A DNA stretch of 57,169 nt from JBBRXJ01 sp038248505 (lineage in GTDB: Bacteria; Bacteroidota; Bacteroidia; Bacteroidales; JBBRXJ01): assembly GCA_038248505.1 (NCBI GenBank), contig JBBRXJ010000009.1:1-57169 (forward strand), given 5' to 3'. Made by a program: the position numbers and the translations under genes. This document shows positions 16,621-26,299 of this stretch, piece by piece (position 1 is the stretch's first letter; each line of letters opens with the position of its first letter). Below the pieces are notes generated by a model. The model worked only from the letters and a program-made list of their open reading frames with translations, did not search any database and had not been told where the DNA came from.

Positions 16621-18699
16621 TTACTTAGTACTCAAAATCTTGAACTCAACACGTCGGTTCATACTTCTTCCGTTTTCTGTGTTGTTTGGTGCAATAGGTT
16701 GGTCAAATCCATAACCTTCATATTCAAGCTGGCCTTTTGAAATGCCATGTCCAATTGCATATTCAACCACACTCTTGGCACGTTCTTTAGATAGTTTTTT
16801 GTTTAATTCTTTACTACCTACATTATCTGTATGGCCCGATACCTCAATTCGTATTGTTGGATTGTCAAGCAAGAATTTTACCATGCGATCAAGCTCAGGA
16901 TATGATTCAGGTTTCAGTGTTGCTTTACCTGTGTCAAAATATATATTACGGAGAATCATTTTAGCACCAACTTCAACTTTATCAAGCGCAAAGTTTCTAA
17001 TGGCAACGTCATTCATAAATTGCTCTTTCGATAGTTCTACTGTATCTATGAAGAACATATACCCAGTAGCATTTATTTCAATAGCATAATCTTTCTTTTT
17101 GTCAACCTTTACCTTGTAGTTACCATTACTTTCAGAGACGGTTGTGCCTACAATTTGACTTAGCTCTTTATCAATGAGTTGAAGTTTAGCAACGATACCT
17201 TGAGAACTCGTTTTGTCTGAAATGACCCCCATCATGTATAATGTGGTGTCAATTTCGAGTCTCGTAGGTTTGCGATAAAATAGTTTATAATCAGGTTTTT
17301 TATTCCAAAGGAGTGTGTCATCTTCAGAATTCATTTTTAATTCTTTGTTTTCGCCAAGATATACTAGTTTGTAAATATCAAATCCACCCATACCATCGTC
17401 ACGTATAGTGCTTAAATAGGCTGTTTTAGGTTTTTCTCCTGATTTGTAAAATAAATCATCTTCGGGAGTGTTAACGGGGTAGCCCAGGTTTACTGGTGGA
17501 ACCCATTCACCCGTTTTGTTTTTCCATGTTTTAAATACATCAAATCCCCCCATACTATTGTGACCTCTTGAGCTAAAGAAAAGGGTGTCTTCTTTTGCAT
17601 TGAAGAAAATAGCTTCTTCGTCATACTTGGTATTAATAGTATCTGATAGATTAATGGGATCCATCCATTTACCTCGCTCATCTTTGGTGCAATAAAAAAT
17701 ATCTTTTCCGCCTCGGTTATCTTCTTTTCGGTTTGAAACAAAGTAAAATGTACTGCCGTCTGATGTTAGAAACATAGTAGTTTCTTTACTTTTCTTGCCT
17801 CTAATGACGCTAGGAACTTTTTTAGATTTGCCCCATTGCCCTTTTTCCATTTTATGAAGCATAATTTCACCACCATCTTCTAAACCATTATATACATACA
17901 TGGTATTTGCATTATCTGCAAAAGCAATAATGTGATCATTTGCTTTTGTGTTTATTGGTTTTTCAAGATGTGTAGCTGGCTTCCAATCATCTTCTATATG
18001 TTCTGTTTTGTAAATGTCTTCGTAATATTTATTGTCTTTTTTTACGATTTTATTTTTAACGGTATTGTCTTTGCGTGCAGTAAAATAAACGCTTTTACCA
18101 TCAGGATGAAAAATAGGATTGTATTCATCAAAAGTCGTATTTATGTTTTTCCCTAAATTTTTTATGATAACTCGAACAGGGAGCATCATTAAGGTAGCTC
18201 CATTTTCACACTCTTGTATATACTTGTCAATATCGACACCCATACGTTCTAGTTGTTTGGTAGTATAGGCACTCTTAAATTTATTGTATTCTTTTACTGC
18301 ATTTTCATAATCGAGATTCAAATGATACGCTCTTCCAAGCTGAAAATTTATATCTTCGGTTACGTAGGAGTTTATCTCATAGGCTTTTTGAAGATGCTCG
18401 AGTGCCTTCACTTTGCTTTTACCTGAATATAAATAACAAATACCTAATTTGTAATTCAGTGCAGCATTAGCATCATTGTATTCATAAGCAGTCCAATATT
18501 TTTCAAGTGCAAGGTGGTATGTTCCTCTTCCAGCAGTATATTTTTTATCTGCTAGTTTAATGGAGGTCCATGCTTCTTCAAATTTGGCTTCAGATTTCTG
18601 AAATGCTTTTTTCTTAATGCGCGGATTTTCTTGAGAGAAAACACCTGTTGCCTGAATTGCAAAAAGAAGTATTAGTGTGGTATATTTTAAGATTTTCAT
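16621..18699 (-). CDS. PorE-like OmpA family protein (TPR, PD40 propeller, CRD, OmpA C-terminal domain)
   Basis: A 692-residue exported protein. Signal peptide at the start (ILLFAIQATGVFSQ), TPR-like helices at about 35-155 (NYKLGICYLY), PD40/WD40-like propeller blades at about 190-450 (NPIFHPDGKSVYFTAR, LFFSSRGHNSMGGFDVF), a carboxypeptidase-regulatory-like beta domain at about 490-570, and an OmpA_C peptidoglycan-binding domain (YFDTGKATLKPES, SGHTDNVGS, NRRVEF). This domain order is that of PorE of the type IX secretion system, which anchors that machine to peptidoglycan, but Bacteroidota carry several paralogues and no other por gene is here. Unlike a lipoprotein, no lipobox is seen. It follows the TPR gene by 15 bases. 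Confidence 0.87.
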   Translation of the reverse strand: MKILKYTTLILLFAIQATGVFSQENPRIKKKAFQKSEAKFEEAWTSIKLADKKYTAGRGTYHLALEKYWTAYEYNDANAALNYKLGICYLYSGKSKVKALEHLQKAYEINSYVTEDINFQLGRAYHLNLDYENAVKEYNKFKSAYTTKQLERMGVDIDKYIQECENGATLMMLPVRVIIKNLGKNINTTFDEYNPIFHPDGKSVYFTARKDNTVKNKIVKKDNKYYEDIYKTEHIEDDWKPATHLEKPINTKANDHIIAFADNANTMYVYNGLEDGGEIMLHKMEKGQWGKSKKVPSVIRGKKSKETTMFLTSDGSTFYFVSNRKEDNRGGKDIFYCTKDERGKWMDPINLSDTINTKYDEEAIFFNAKEDTLFFSSRGHNSMGGFDVFKTWKNKTGEWVPPVNLGYPVNTPEDDLFYKSGEKPKTAYLSTIRDDGMGGFDIYKLVYLGENKELKMNSEDDTLLWNKKPDYKLFYRKPTRLEIDTTLYMMGVISDKTSSQGIVAKLQLIDKELSQIVGTTVSESNGNYKVKVDKKKDYAIEINATGYMFFIDTVELSKEQFMNDVAIRNFALDKVEVGAKMILRNIYFDTGKATLKPESYPELDRMVKFLLDNPTIRIEVSGHTDNVGSKELNKKLSKERAKSVVEYAIGHGISKGQLEYEGYGFDQPIAPNNTENGRSMNRRVEFKILSTK

Positions 18700-18714
18700 A
18701 GTATGCAGGGCTTA

Positions 18715-19755
18715 TTATTTTTTACAATTTTTCATGATAATTTCTGCTTCTGTCATCTTTAGCTCAAGGGCTTTCTTCCAGTCATCGCAGGCCCCATCTA
18801 AATCGCCAGTCAGTTCTTTTACTATTCCACGATTTAGATATGCTCTGCCATAATTTTTATTTAACTCAATGGCTTTATTAAAATTCTCTAGTGCCGCTTT
18901 GTTGTCTTTTATTTTTGCTTTTGACACACCAATATTATTATATACGAAAGCGTAATCCTTCTTAATAATCAGGGCAGCATCAAAATCTTCATTACACTTC
19001 ACGCTGTCTCCCATATAATATTTTGTTGTGCCTCGGTTGTTTAGTACGCGTGCGTTTTTTGGATCGAGCTCAATAGATTTGTTGTAATCGCCCAAGGCTC
19101 CTTCATAATTACCTGTTTGTTTCTTTACGCTCCCTCTGTTATTGTAGGCAACCGGATTTTGAGATTCGTAATTGATGGATAGGTCATAATCATTTAATGC
19201 TCCTTTATAATCGTTGAGCATTAGTTTTGTGCTTCCTCTTTCGTTATATGCATATGAGAAATCATACTTTTTATCTATACACATTGAAAAATCAATAATG
19301 GCATTGCTAAAATCTTCCATTTTAAATCTCACTAATCCACGAAAGTAATAAACAGTTGATTCCGTAAAATTGTTTTGAACAGCGATGGTTAGGTCTTGGA
19401 GTGCTTGAGGATATAATTTTTTGAGAAATTCAACATATCCTTTACAAAAGTACGCTTCTCCTAGTGTTGGATTTAAGCCTAATGATTTATTTATATCAAT
19501 AAGAGCATCGTCTAATTTATTGGCTAAAATCTTTAGTTTTCCACGCTCAAGAAAGGCTATATCGTTTTGAGGATTATATTCGATGGCTTTTGTGAAAGCG
19601 GTTAAAGCCATTTCGAGATTGTTGTTTTCAATATTGGTAACTCCAAGATTGAACTGAACTTTCGATTCTTTTCTTTTATCCTGTGATGGCTGTTGTGCCC
19701 ATGCGTTAACAGCAATTAGCATAAGTAGGCCCGTCAGCAATTGTATTCTTTTCAT
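18715..19755 (-). CDS. exported tetratricopeptide-repeat protein
   Basis: A signal peptide (RIQLLTGLLMLIAVNAWAQ) is followed by a nearly unbroken series of about eight or nine TPR units of 34 residues, e.g. AYNNRGSVKKQTGNYEGALGD and AYLNRGIVKELTGDLDGACDD. A periplasmic scaffold, probably a partner of the PorE-like protein encoded 15 bases downstream in the same transcript. No enzymatic domain. TPR/OmpA pairs of this sort are frequent in Bacteroidota envelope systems, but the partner process cannot be named. Confidence 0.85.
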   Translation of the reverse strand: MKRIQLLTGLLMLIAVNAWAQQPSQDKRKESKVQFNLGVTNIENNNLEMALTAFTKAIEYNPQNDIAFLERGKLKILANKLDDALIDINKSLGLNPTLGEAYFCKGYVEFLKKLYPQALQDLTIAVQNNFTESTVYYFRGLVRFKMEDFSNAIIDFSMCIDKKYDFSYAYNERGSTKLMLNDYKGALNDYDLSINYESQNPVAYNNRGSVKKQTGNYEGALGDYNKSIELDPKNARVLNNRGTTKYYMGDSVKCNEDFDAALIIKKDYAFVYNNIGVSKAKIKDNKAALENFNKAIELNKNYGRAYLNRGIVKELTGDLDGACDDWKKALELKMTEAEIIMKNCKK

Positions 19756-20094
19756 AGGGTATCTGTTTGCTTGGTTTTTAGGTTTTATTCGTCTTGGAAT
19801 CTTCTCCTATATGTTATTTATAATTTACATAGATAATAAAATTTTATGATAAAAAAAAACTTTTAACCAGAAGCCATGTGCTTGCATTGTTTTTTATTCT
19901 AATTTGTTGAATTTGTTGATAATATGTTTTGTTATTTAGGAGTCTATTCATTGAGCTTATTTTGTTTCTTTTATTGTTTTGTAATCATTATTTATCATGT
20001 TATCAGTAATATGGGCTTTGTATTAAAAATAATAACGTAAAAAGTGTGTTTAGATCGCTATATCCGCTCTAAATAAGCTATTTTTGAGCGGATT
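19756..20094. other. divergent intergenic region, no gene
   Basis: About 340 very AT-rich bases between the leftward TPR gene and the rightward LEA14-like gene. It must hold both promoters, but no clear TTTG/TAnnTTTG pair was found on either strand and no RNA-like hairpin stands out. Confidence 0.6.
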
Positions 20095-20106
20095 ATGACA
20101 ATCACA

Positions 20107-20583
20107 ATGCATAAAAAATATATTTCTACCTGCCTTATATTGTTTGTTTTACTGAATATGTCATGTAAGGTAATTCCTGTTGAAATAGGTAAGGCTGAGA
20201 AAGTTAAGTTTTTAGGTATTCAGGATGGGAAGATGGGGATTGAGGCGACTATACCTTTAACTAATCCCAATAATTTTGCTTTTACTTTAACTAGTATTGA
20301 TTTAGCGGTTTTTCAGGGTGCAACAAATTGGGGCTCCATAACTCAAAATCAGACTCTTCGCATTCCTGCTAAATCTACCATGTCACATGATTTTTATTTT
20401 GAGTTAATAGTGCCTGATATGCTATCGGGTGGTTTTGCAATGTTGCGACTTTTTTCGGCAAAGAAACTTGATTTGAATGTAGATGGAACGATTGGAATAC
20501 GTGCTTTTTTTATTCATCGTAAAATTGAGATGAATCAAAAGATACAAATTGATATGTCTAATAAAGGATTGAAACCAAATTGA
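20107..20583 (+). CDS. LEA14-like (LEA type 2) lipoprotein
   Basis: A 158-residue predicted lipoprotein: MHKKYISTCLILFVLLNMSC with the lipobox ending in Cys, then a single LEA_2/WHy-like beta domain (VKFLGIQ, IEATIPLTNPNNFAFTLTSIDLAVF, TLRIPAKSTM). The conserved NPN motif is the hallmark of the fold. In bacteria such proteins are envelope-associated and of unknown role; stress protection is inferred only from plant relatives. The frame opens four codons earlier (20095); the Met at 20107 gives a standard signal. Probably transcribed with the SPOR gene that follows 87 bases on. Confidence 0.82.
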   Translation: MHKKYISTCLILFVLLNMSCKVIPVEIGKAEKVKFLGIQDGKMGIEATIPLTNPNNFAFTLTSIDLAVFQGATNWGSITQNQTLRIPAKSTMSHDFYFELIVPDMLSGGFAMLRLFSAKKLDLNVDGTIGIRAFFIHRKIEMNQKIQIDMSNKGLKPN

Positions 20584-20670
20584 GGATTGTTGAAAATGAC
20601 TAAAAACTTCTCTAGTTTTTTTTAGAATTGTTTTGAAGATATTCATTTATTTTACTTAAAATTATTTACA

Positions 20671-21141
20671 TTGAAATCTCTGATTTACATTTTTTTATTC
20701 TCTGTTTTGTTGGTCTGTTCGTCTCACGCCCAAGAGTATAAGACAGACATCTTTGCACAGTACAAAGTTTTAAATACCCCCGTGAAAGTGACAATTTTTC
20801 AAGATGAGCGAATAGCTGTTCTTATGAATAAGTATGTTGCAACAACAAGTAAGGGATCTAAGATTAATGGCTGGCGAATACGAGTTTATAGTGATTTGGG
20901 TAATTTCGCTCGTGAGAAGTCGCAAGAAGTTAAAGCTCAAATACTAAAAGATTATAATATTCCTGTGTATTGGGAGTATTCGGCACCTTATTTTAAAGTG
21001 TATGTTGGAGATTTTCGTAATAAAAATGAAGCCTATAGAGTATTAAGGATTATCCGAAAGGATTTTCCAAGTGCTTTTCCGGTGCCAATGCAGGTTAATT
21101 TTCCTGATTTGGATAATACTAATTTGAAGAATAATGAGTGA
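20671..21141 (+). CDS. secreted SPOR-domain protein
   Basis: A 156-residue protein with signal peptide (SLIYIFLFSVLLVCSSHAQ) and a C-terminal SPOR domain: GWRIRVYSDLGNFA, a helix, then PYFKVYVGDFRNKNEAYRVL. SPOR domains bind denuded glycan strands of peptidoglycan, often at the septum. The start codon is TTG (20671); no in-frame ATG precedes the signal peptide, and the TTG places it correctly. The 3' end overlaps the purF-like start by 8 bases, so translation is likely coupled although the products are unrelated in function. Confidence 0.82.
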   Translation: MKSLIYIFLFSVLLVCSSHAQEYKTDIFAQYKVLNTPVKVTIFQDERIAVLMNKYVATTSKGSKINGWRIRVYSDLGNFAREKSQEVKAQILKDYNIPVYWEYSAPYFKVYVGDFRNKNEAYRVLRIIRKDFPSAFPVPMQVNFPDLDNTNLKNNE

Positions 21142-23038
21142 TTCAATTAATCATGAGTGTGGGGTAGCCATGGTAAGGCTTTTAAAGCCGCTAGAATTTT
21201 ACCAGTTAAAATATGGTTCATGGCGATATGGTCTTGAGAAAATGTATCTGTTGATGGAGAAGCAGCACAATAGAGGTCAAGATGGTGCTGGTATTGTGTG
21301 TTTAAAAAGCGATCCGCCTCCTGGGAAAAAGTATATATCTCGCGAACGGGCTATTGGTTCGGGTGCTATTAATACAGTCTTTCAAGAAATTTATAAGCAG
21401 ATTGATAAATTAACAGATAAGGATCCCGATCGACTAAATAATATTCCATGGGTTCGTGATAATGTTCCATTTGCAGGTGAGGTGTATTTAGGTCATCTAC
21501 GTTATGGTACCTTTGGTAAGAATAAGAAAAATTATGTTCATCCGGTTATGCGAGAGAATAACTGGCGTACTCGTAATTTGATCCTTGCAGGGAATTTTAA
21601 TCTGACAAATGTTGATGAGATTTTTAATAAACTTTGTGAGCTAGGTCAACATCCCAAAGATTTTTCAGATACTGTAACAATTCTTGAAAACATTGGCCAT
21701 TTTCTCGATGATTCGGTACAGAAACTGTTTGATGAATTTAAGAAAAAAGGTTTCGTAAATAAAGATATTTCAAGGTTAATAGGAGAGCAATTGCCTGTTG
21801 AGCAAATACTCAAACTATCTAGTAAGCGATGGGATGGGGGATATGTTATTGCAGGAATTGTTGGTCATGGTGATTCTTTTGTAATTCGTGATCCTTCAGG
21901 TATTCGTCCGGCATACTATTATAAGGATGATGAAATTGTAGTTGTAGCATCTGAGCGTCCGGTTATACAAACCGTGATGAATGTTGATATGGAGGATGTG
22001 AAAGAATTGACTCCGGGTTCTGGTTTAATTATGAAAAAGAATGGAGAAGTGCGTGAAGCTGTAATTCGCGAACCTCATGAGCGCAAAGCATGTTCTTTTG
22101 AGCGCATTTATTTTTCAAGAGGGAGTGATTTTGAAATTTATAAGGAACGTAAAAAGCTAGGTGAGCTTATTGTACCTTCAATTTTGAAAGCTGTTAATTA
22201 TGATATGAATAATACTGTATTCTCGTTTATTCCAAATACTGCAGAAATCGCTTTTTATGGAATGACACGTGGTTTGGAGAAGTACATGACGGAGCAGAAA
22301 ATTAATAGAATTCGTGCTGCAGGAAATGATATTTCAGATGAGCTATTACGCGAAGTATTAGAGACAAGACCCCGTATAGAAAAAACGACACTTAAAGATA
22401 TTAAATTAAGAACCTTCATTTCTGCTGATAAAGGGCGCGATGATTTGGTCGCACATGTGTACGATATCTCTTATGGTACCATTCGTAAGGGGCAGGACAA
22501 CTTAGTTGTTATTGATGATTCAATAGTGAGAGGTACCACATTAAGAAAGAGTATTCTTCGTATTTTAGATCGTTTAGGACCGAAATCAATTGTAGTTGCA
22601 TCTTCATCTCCCCAAATAAGATACCCAGATTGTTATGGAATTGACATGGCTAAACTAGTTGATTTTATTGCCTTTAAGGCTGCTATTGCTTTACTTAGAG
22701 AAAGCGGAAGAGAAACAGTAATTAACCAGGTTTACAAGAAAGCAAAAGCGGAAGAGTTTTTCCCAAAAGAAATGGTAACAAATCATGTAAAAGACATTTA
22801 TGAGTCTTTTACGGATGAGCAGATTTCTAATAAAATTGCAGATTTGCTAACTGAGAATAATTCTATTCATGCTAAAGTAACAGTAGTTTATCAAACGGTT
22901 GATGATTTACACTTGGCTTGTCCGAAGAATTTAGGGGATTGGTATTTTACGGGCAACTACCCAACACCAGGAGGGAATAAGGTTGCTAATAAATCATTTA
23001 TTAATTTTATTGAAGGAAGAAATGAGCGTGCTTATTAA
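21134..23038 (+). CDS. purF: amidophosphoribosyltransferase, long Bacteroidota form
   Basis: Catalyses the first step of purine synthesis, making phosphoribosylamine from PRPP and glutamine. It has an N-terminal class II glutaminase with nucleophile Cys9 (HECGVAMV), RGQDGAG and GHLRYGT, a type I phosphoribosyltransferase with the PRPP loop VVIDDSIVRGTTLR, and a C-terminal GDWYFTGNYPTPGG. At 634 residues it exceeds the usual 470-505 of PurF; the extra length is inserted through the glutaminase domain and around 385-430. Many Bacteroidota carry both a standard and this long form, so it may be a second PurF with a different regulation. First of a run with thrH and DUF4293. Confidence 0.88.
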   Translation: MSDSINHECGVAMVRLLKPLEFYQLKYGSWRYGLEKMYLLMEKQHNRGQDGAGIVCLKSDPPPGKKYISRERAIGSGAINTVFQEIYKQIDKLTDKDPDRLNNIPWVRDNVPFAGEVYLGHLRYGTFGKNKKNYVHPVMRENNWRTRNLILAGNFNLTNVDEIFNKLCELGQHPKDFSDTVTILENIGHFLDDSVQKLFDEFKKKGFVNKDISRLIGEQLPVEQILKLSSKRWDGGYVIAGIVGHGDSFVIRDPSGIRPAYYYKDDEIVVVASERPVIQTVMNVDMEDVKELTPGSGLIMKKNGEVREAVIREPHERKACSFERIYFSRGSDFEIYKERKKLGELIVPSILKAVNYDMNNTVFSFIPNTAEIAFYGMTRGLEKYMTEQKINRIRAAGNDISDELLREVLETRPRIEKTTLKDIKLRTFISADKGRDDLVAHVYDISYGTIRKGQDNLVVIDDSIVRGTTLRKSILRILDRLGPKSIVVASSSPQIRYPDCYGIDMAKLVDFIAFKAAIALLRESGRETVINQVYKKAKAEEFFPKEMVTNHVKDIYESFTDEQISNKIADLLTENNSIHAKVTVVYQTVDDLHLACPKNLGDWYFTGNYPTPGGNKVANKSFINFIEGRNERAY

Positions 23039-23091
23039 TGCGCCTATGATTGTTCCCTTATTTTGAAATATTTTTATTCAAAAAGAAATTT

Positions 23092-23697
23092 ATGCATATT
23101 GTATGTTCAGATCTTGAAGGTGTTTTTGTGCCAGAAGTATGGATTAATGTTGCACGAATAACAGGAATTGATGAGCTGAAGTTGACTACTCGTGATATTA
23201 GCGATTACGATGTTTTGATGCGTCGCCGTATTAGTATTCTTAAGCAACACAAATTAACTATTCATGATATACAAAAAGTAATCTCGGAGATTCAACCTCT
23301 TGATGGTGCGCTCGATTTTATTGATTGGATTAAACAACGCTCTCAGCTAATTATTGTGTCAGATACCTTTCTTGAGTTTGCTGAACCGCTGATGATGCAA
23401 TTAAAACGCCCAACTTTAATGTGTAATTACCTCGTTTTAGGTGAGGATGGTACCGTTGAGGATTACAAGTTGCGGCAGCCTGACCAAAAGCGTATGGTGG
23501 CTAAAGCAATGAAGAGCCTTAATTATGATGTGCTCGCTTTTGGTGATTCTTATAACGATATCTCTATGTTATCAGAGGCGCATCATGGATTCTTATTTTG
23601 TCCGCCTGAAAAAGTTGTTAAAGATTATCCCGAATTCCCAGTAGCTGTTAATTATGAAGAACTGAAAAATTATTTAAGACCATTTATTGAATTATGA
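23092..23697 (+). CDS. thrH: ThrH: phosphoserine phosphatase / homoserine phosphotransferase
   Basis: HAD-superfamily enzyme of 201 residues. Its opening CSDLEGVFVPEVWI holds the DxE/D nucleophile motif, followed by the ThrH signature TTRDISDYDVLMRRR, motif II in IIVSDTF, and motif III/IV in AFGDSYNDISML. Known ThrH proteins dephosphorylate phosphoserine and can move the phosphate to homoserine. The frame opens 14 codons upstream (23050), but the conserved domain begins at the ATG at 23092. With SerA and SerC at 12-14 kb it could complete serine synthesis. Its stop overlaps the start of the DUF4293 gene by 4 bases. Confidence 0.92.
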   Translation: MHIVCSDLEGVFVPEVWINVARITGIDELKLTTRDISDYDVLMRRRISILKQHKLTIHDIQKVISEIQPLDGALDFIDWIKQRSQLIIVSDTFLEFAEPLMMQLKRPTLMCNYLVLGEDGTVEDYKLRQPDQKRMVAKAMKSLNYDVLAFGDSYNDISMLSEAHHGFLFCPPEKVVKDYPEFPVAVNYEELKNYLRPFIEL

Positions 23698-24152
23698 TAC
23701 AAAGAATTCAAACCTTATTTTTATTGCTTGCCGCTGTTTTATTAGCGTTTGTGTTTTATGCGCCGTTTGCAGTAATCATTGATCAGGCTAATCAAATGTA
23801 TGTTTTTACCTTTAAAGGATTTATTTTTCAGTCAAGCGGACTGTTATTAGTTAAAACATTGCCAGTAGGAGTTTTGGCAATAATAGCAATGGTGGATCTT
23901 GTAATGATTATTTTTCTTTATAAGAAACGAGTTCAACAAATGCGTTTGTGTTTTGCAGCTATTGGTATGCTCCTGTTAATGCAAGCTTTTGTTGTTTATT
24001 ATTTGAACGCAATTGATAAACAATTTGCTGGAGCGGTCATGTACAAGCTAACCATTATTATCCCACTCATTTCTGCCATACTTACTTTTCTAGCCTATAG
24101 AGGAATTAAAAAAGATGAAATGCTTGTACGATCGCTTGATCGTATTCGATAA
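23694..24152 (+). CDS. DUF4293 family membrane protein
   Basis: A 152-residue protein with the family's opening MIQRIQTLFLLLAAVLL, four predicted transmembrane helices (about 7-25, 45-80 in two parts, 88-105, 117-137), and a short basic tail (RSLDRIR). The family is almost confined to Bacteroidota and has no assigned function. The ATG overlaps the thrH stop (ATGA), so it is the last gene of the purF-thrH run. It converges with proC. Confidence 0.85.
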   Translation: MIQRIQTLFLLLAAVLLAFVFYAPFAVIIDQANQMYVFTFKGFIFQSSGLLLVKTLPVGVLAIIAMVDLVMIIFLYKKRVQQMRLCFAAIGMLLLMQAFVVYYLNAIDKQFAGAVMYKLTIIIPLISAILTFLAYRGIKKDEMLVRSLDRIR

Positions 24153-24189
24153 CTTGATGTTTTTTATAAAGTATCTATTAAACATGTCT

Positions 24190-24999
24190 TTATTTCTTTT
24201 TCAGTCCTTCTATTTTTTCATATGATTTTAAGATACCCTTCAATATAGAAGAACTAAATCCTTGATGCTCCATTTCATTTAACCCAGTAATTGTAATCCC
24301 TTTTGGGGTACTCACTTTGTCTATTTCATCTTCAGGATTGCTATTGTTCTGTAAGATTATCTCAGCTGCCCCCTTGGCCATTTGAGCTGCAATACGCTTT
24401 GCAACATCTGGTTTAAATCCAATCTCAATGCCTCCAAGCATGGCGGCACGTATAAAACGCAATGCAAAAGCAGTTCCGCATGATGCAAGAACAGTGCAAG
24501 CCGACATTTGATCTTCTTCTACAATAAAGGTTTCACCTAATTTATTAAATATACTTTCGGTCAATTTTAGCCATTCCTTTGAAACGTTTTTGCCTGATAG
24601 ACAGGTTATTGATTGACATAATGCAATAGCAGTATTGGGCATCGCTAGAATTACCGGAGCCTCATTTCCGAGGTGTTTGCGAATATCGTCAGAGCTAACC
24701 CCCGCCGCGATAGATATGATTAATTGCTTCTTTAGATCAATAGATTCAGCTATTTCTTTGCATACCTCTTTTACTATTGCAGGTTTTACTACAATGATAA
24801 TAATATCTGCCTGATGAATACATTCGCAGCTATTAGTAGTAGTTTTAATATTTAGTAACTCCATTTCAGATAATCGGGCAGCTGATTTGTCGGTAACGCA
24901 TAATTGACTCCCCTTGTAAAGTTCACTTTTTAGTAGGCCTTCAATGAGTGCAGTACCCATGTTTCCTGCTCCTATAATGCTAATTTTGTTGGCTTTCAT
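24190..24999 (-). CDS. proC: pyrroline-5-carboxylate reductase
   Basis: Final step of proline synthesis, reducing pyrroline-5-carboxylate with NAD(P)H. The 269-residue sequence has the Rossmann motif IIGAGNMGTALIEGLL, VVKP, SIAAGVSSDDIRKHLG, AMPNTA, and the C-terminal dimer domain with STPKGITITGLNEME. All are standard for ProC. Transcribed alone from an AT-rich upstream region shared with a small gene on the other strand. Confidence 0.95.
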   Translation of the reverse strand: MKANKISIIGAGNMGTALIEGLLKSELYKGSQLCVTDKSAARLSEMELLNIKTTTNSCECIHQADIIIIVVKPAIVKEVCKEIAESIDLKKQLIISIAAGVSSDDIRKHLGNEAPVILAMPNTAIALCQSITCLSGKNVSKEWLKLTESIFNKLGETFIVEEDQMSACTVLASCGTAFALRFIRAAMLGGIEIGFKPDVAKRIAAQMAKGAAEIILQNNSNPEDEIDKVSTPKGITITGLNEMEHQGFSSSILKGILKSYEKIEGLKKK

Positions 25000-25176
25000 A
25001 TTTTTGTTTATTTATTTTTCTTGAGTTAACATATATTAAACATATGCTTGGTACTTTTACAGTAGTTTAAGTTCTTTGTCTATAAGATTCAAAGATAATA
25101 CATTGTTGCTTTTTGTCGTGTTTTTTGATAGAGAATAATTTACGGTGTTTTTTTAATTTACAATATTTATAGTTTT

Positions 25177-25344
25177 ATGGAATCTTTTGTTGAAACGTTA
25201 AAAACAAGCTGGATGGAGCATTTAAGGAGTGCCAGCTCGACTGATATTGCCGGCTGGGTAGCCGTAGCAATACCAAGTATTATTATTGCTTACATTATTA
25301 TTTCAGGTACAGTTCGCAAACTGGCTATGGGAAGGAAGGCTTAA
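25177..25344 (+). CDS. 55-residue single-pass membrane peptide
   Basis: A short frame with an ATG, an amphipathic start (MESFVETLKTSWMEHLRS), one clear transmembrane helix (WVAVAIPSIIIAYIIIS), and a basic end (RKLAMGRKA) giving an inside-positive C-terminus. It fills an otherwise empty gap between two leftward genes and its composition is protein-like. No family recognised; the evidence is compositional only, so the call is tentative. Confidence 0.55.
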   Translation: MESFVETLKTSWMEHLRSASSTDIAGWVAVAIPSIIIAYIIISGTVRKLAMGRKA

Positions 25345-25387
25345 AAGCGTTCCTTTATTTCTTATAAAATGATTTTGTATTCTGGAT

Positions 25388-26299
25388 TTATTTCTTAAAT
25401 ATTTTCAGAATTGGAGAAAGTCTATTGTTTTGATATCGATAGTATCTTTTTGAAATGGCTCCAAATCCCGAATAAAAACGTGCTAAATTCTCATCATCTG
25501 AACCTTCAAAATCTAAGGTGCTAAATGATTTGCTGTATTTTTTGATAGCGTAATCAAGTATGATAAAAAGTGAATGGTTATCTTCAATAGAATTTGACCT
25601 GCCAGAAAAGATGAAAATTACCCGGTCTTGGTACTTAATAAAAACAGCCGCTCCAGCTAATTTATTTTGGTATTGAACACTAATGATATCAATTAATTTC
25701 TTTTGTTTTAGAAAATGAGATAAGGAAGTTAGTTGTTGAAAATAGCTTGGTTTTATTTTTTTTGCTGCCTTGTTACTACATTTAAATAATTCAACAACTT
25801 CTGAAATGCCAATTTCATTTAGGTTTATTTGAGGATGTTTATTGTTTTCCTTAGCAATATTTCTTCGGTGGTTACTGTTATATACATTGATAATATTGTC
25901 AGTTATGCTTTGAATATTTAGTTCGTAATTGGTTCGTGATGTTACGTTTTCAGTTCTTGTATGGGGTGTTACTTGCTGTGCAATGGAAATGTCAATATAG
26001 TTGATGTTTTTTGGAATGCTACTAATAAACAAATCAATAGTTTGCTGAGTGATGAGGTGGTGGGAGTATAGACCTAATTGCTGGCAGAAAAATGGCTGAT
26101 ATAAGTAGTGAATAAGATACTTCTTTTTAACTGTTAATGGCATTACGCATAGGTAATCATCTAAAATTAAGGCACGCCAATTAGGACAAACATGATCAAG
26201 ATACCATGAGTAGGCGTATATTTTACTGTTTGGTGATGAATAGATGCATTTGTCCCATGCCATTTTATCAATCTCAGAATTTTTAAGATAACGGATCAT
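25388..26299 (-). CDS. FemAB/GNAT-like acyltransferase
   Basis: A 303-residue cytosolic protein with the layout of the GNAT_6 / FemAB-like families: N-terminal NSKIYAYSWYLDHV, middle NHRRNIAKENN, and a C-terminal acyltransferase fold with KLAGAAVFIKYQDRVIFIFSGRS and LDFEGSDDENLARFYSGFGA. Relatives transfer amino-acyl or acyl groups to cell-wall or glycan precursors. It overlaps the end of the polysaccharide-deacetylase gene by 17 bases, which supports a shared role in glycan or cell-surface modification. Acceptor unknown. Confidence 0.78.
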   Translation of the reverse strand: MIRYLKNSEIDKMAWDKCIYSSPNSKIYAYSWYLDHVCPNWRALILDDYLCVMPLTVKKKYLIHYLYQPFFCQQLGLYSHHLITQQTIDLFISSIPKNINYIDISIAQQVTPHTRTENVTSRTNYELNIQSITDNIINVYNSNHRRNIAKENNKHPQINLNEIGISEVVELFKCSNKAAKKIKPSYFQQLTSLSHFLKQKKLIDIISVQYQNKLAGAAVFIKYQDRVIFIFSGRSNSIEDNHSLFIILDYAIKKYSKSFSTLDFEGSDDENLARFYSGFGAISKRYYRYQNNRLSPILKIFKK

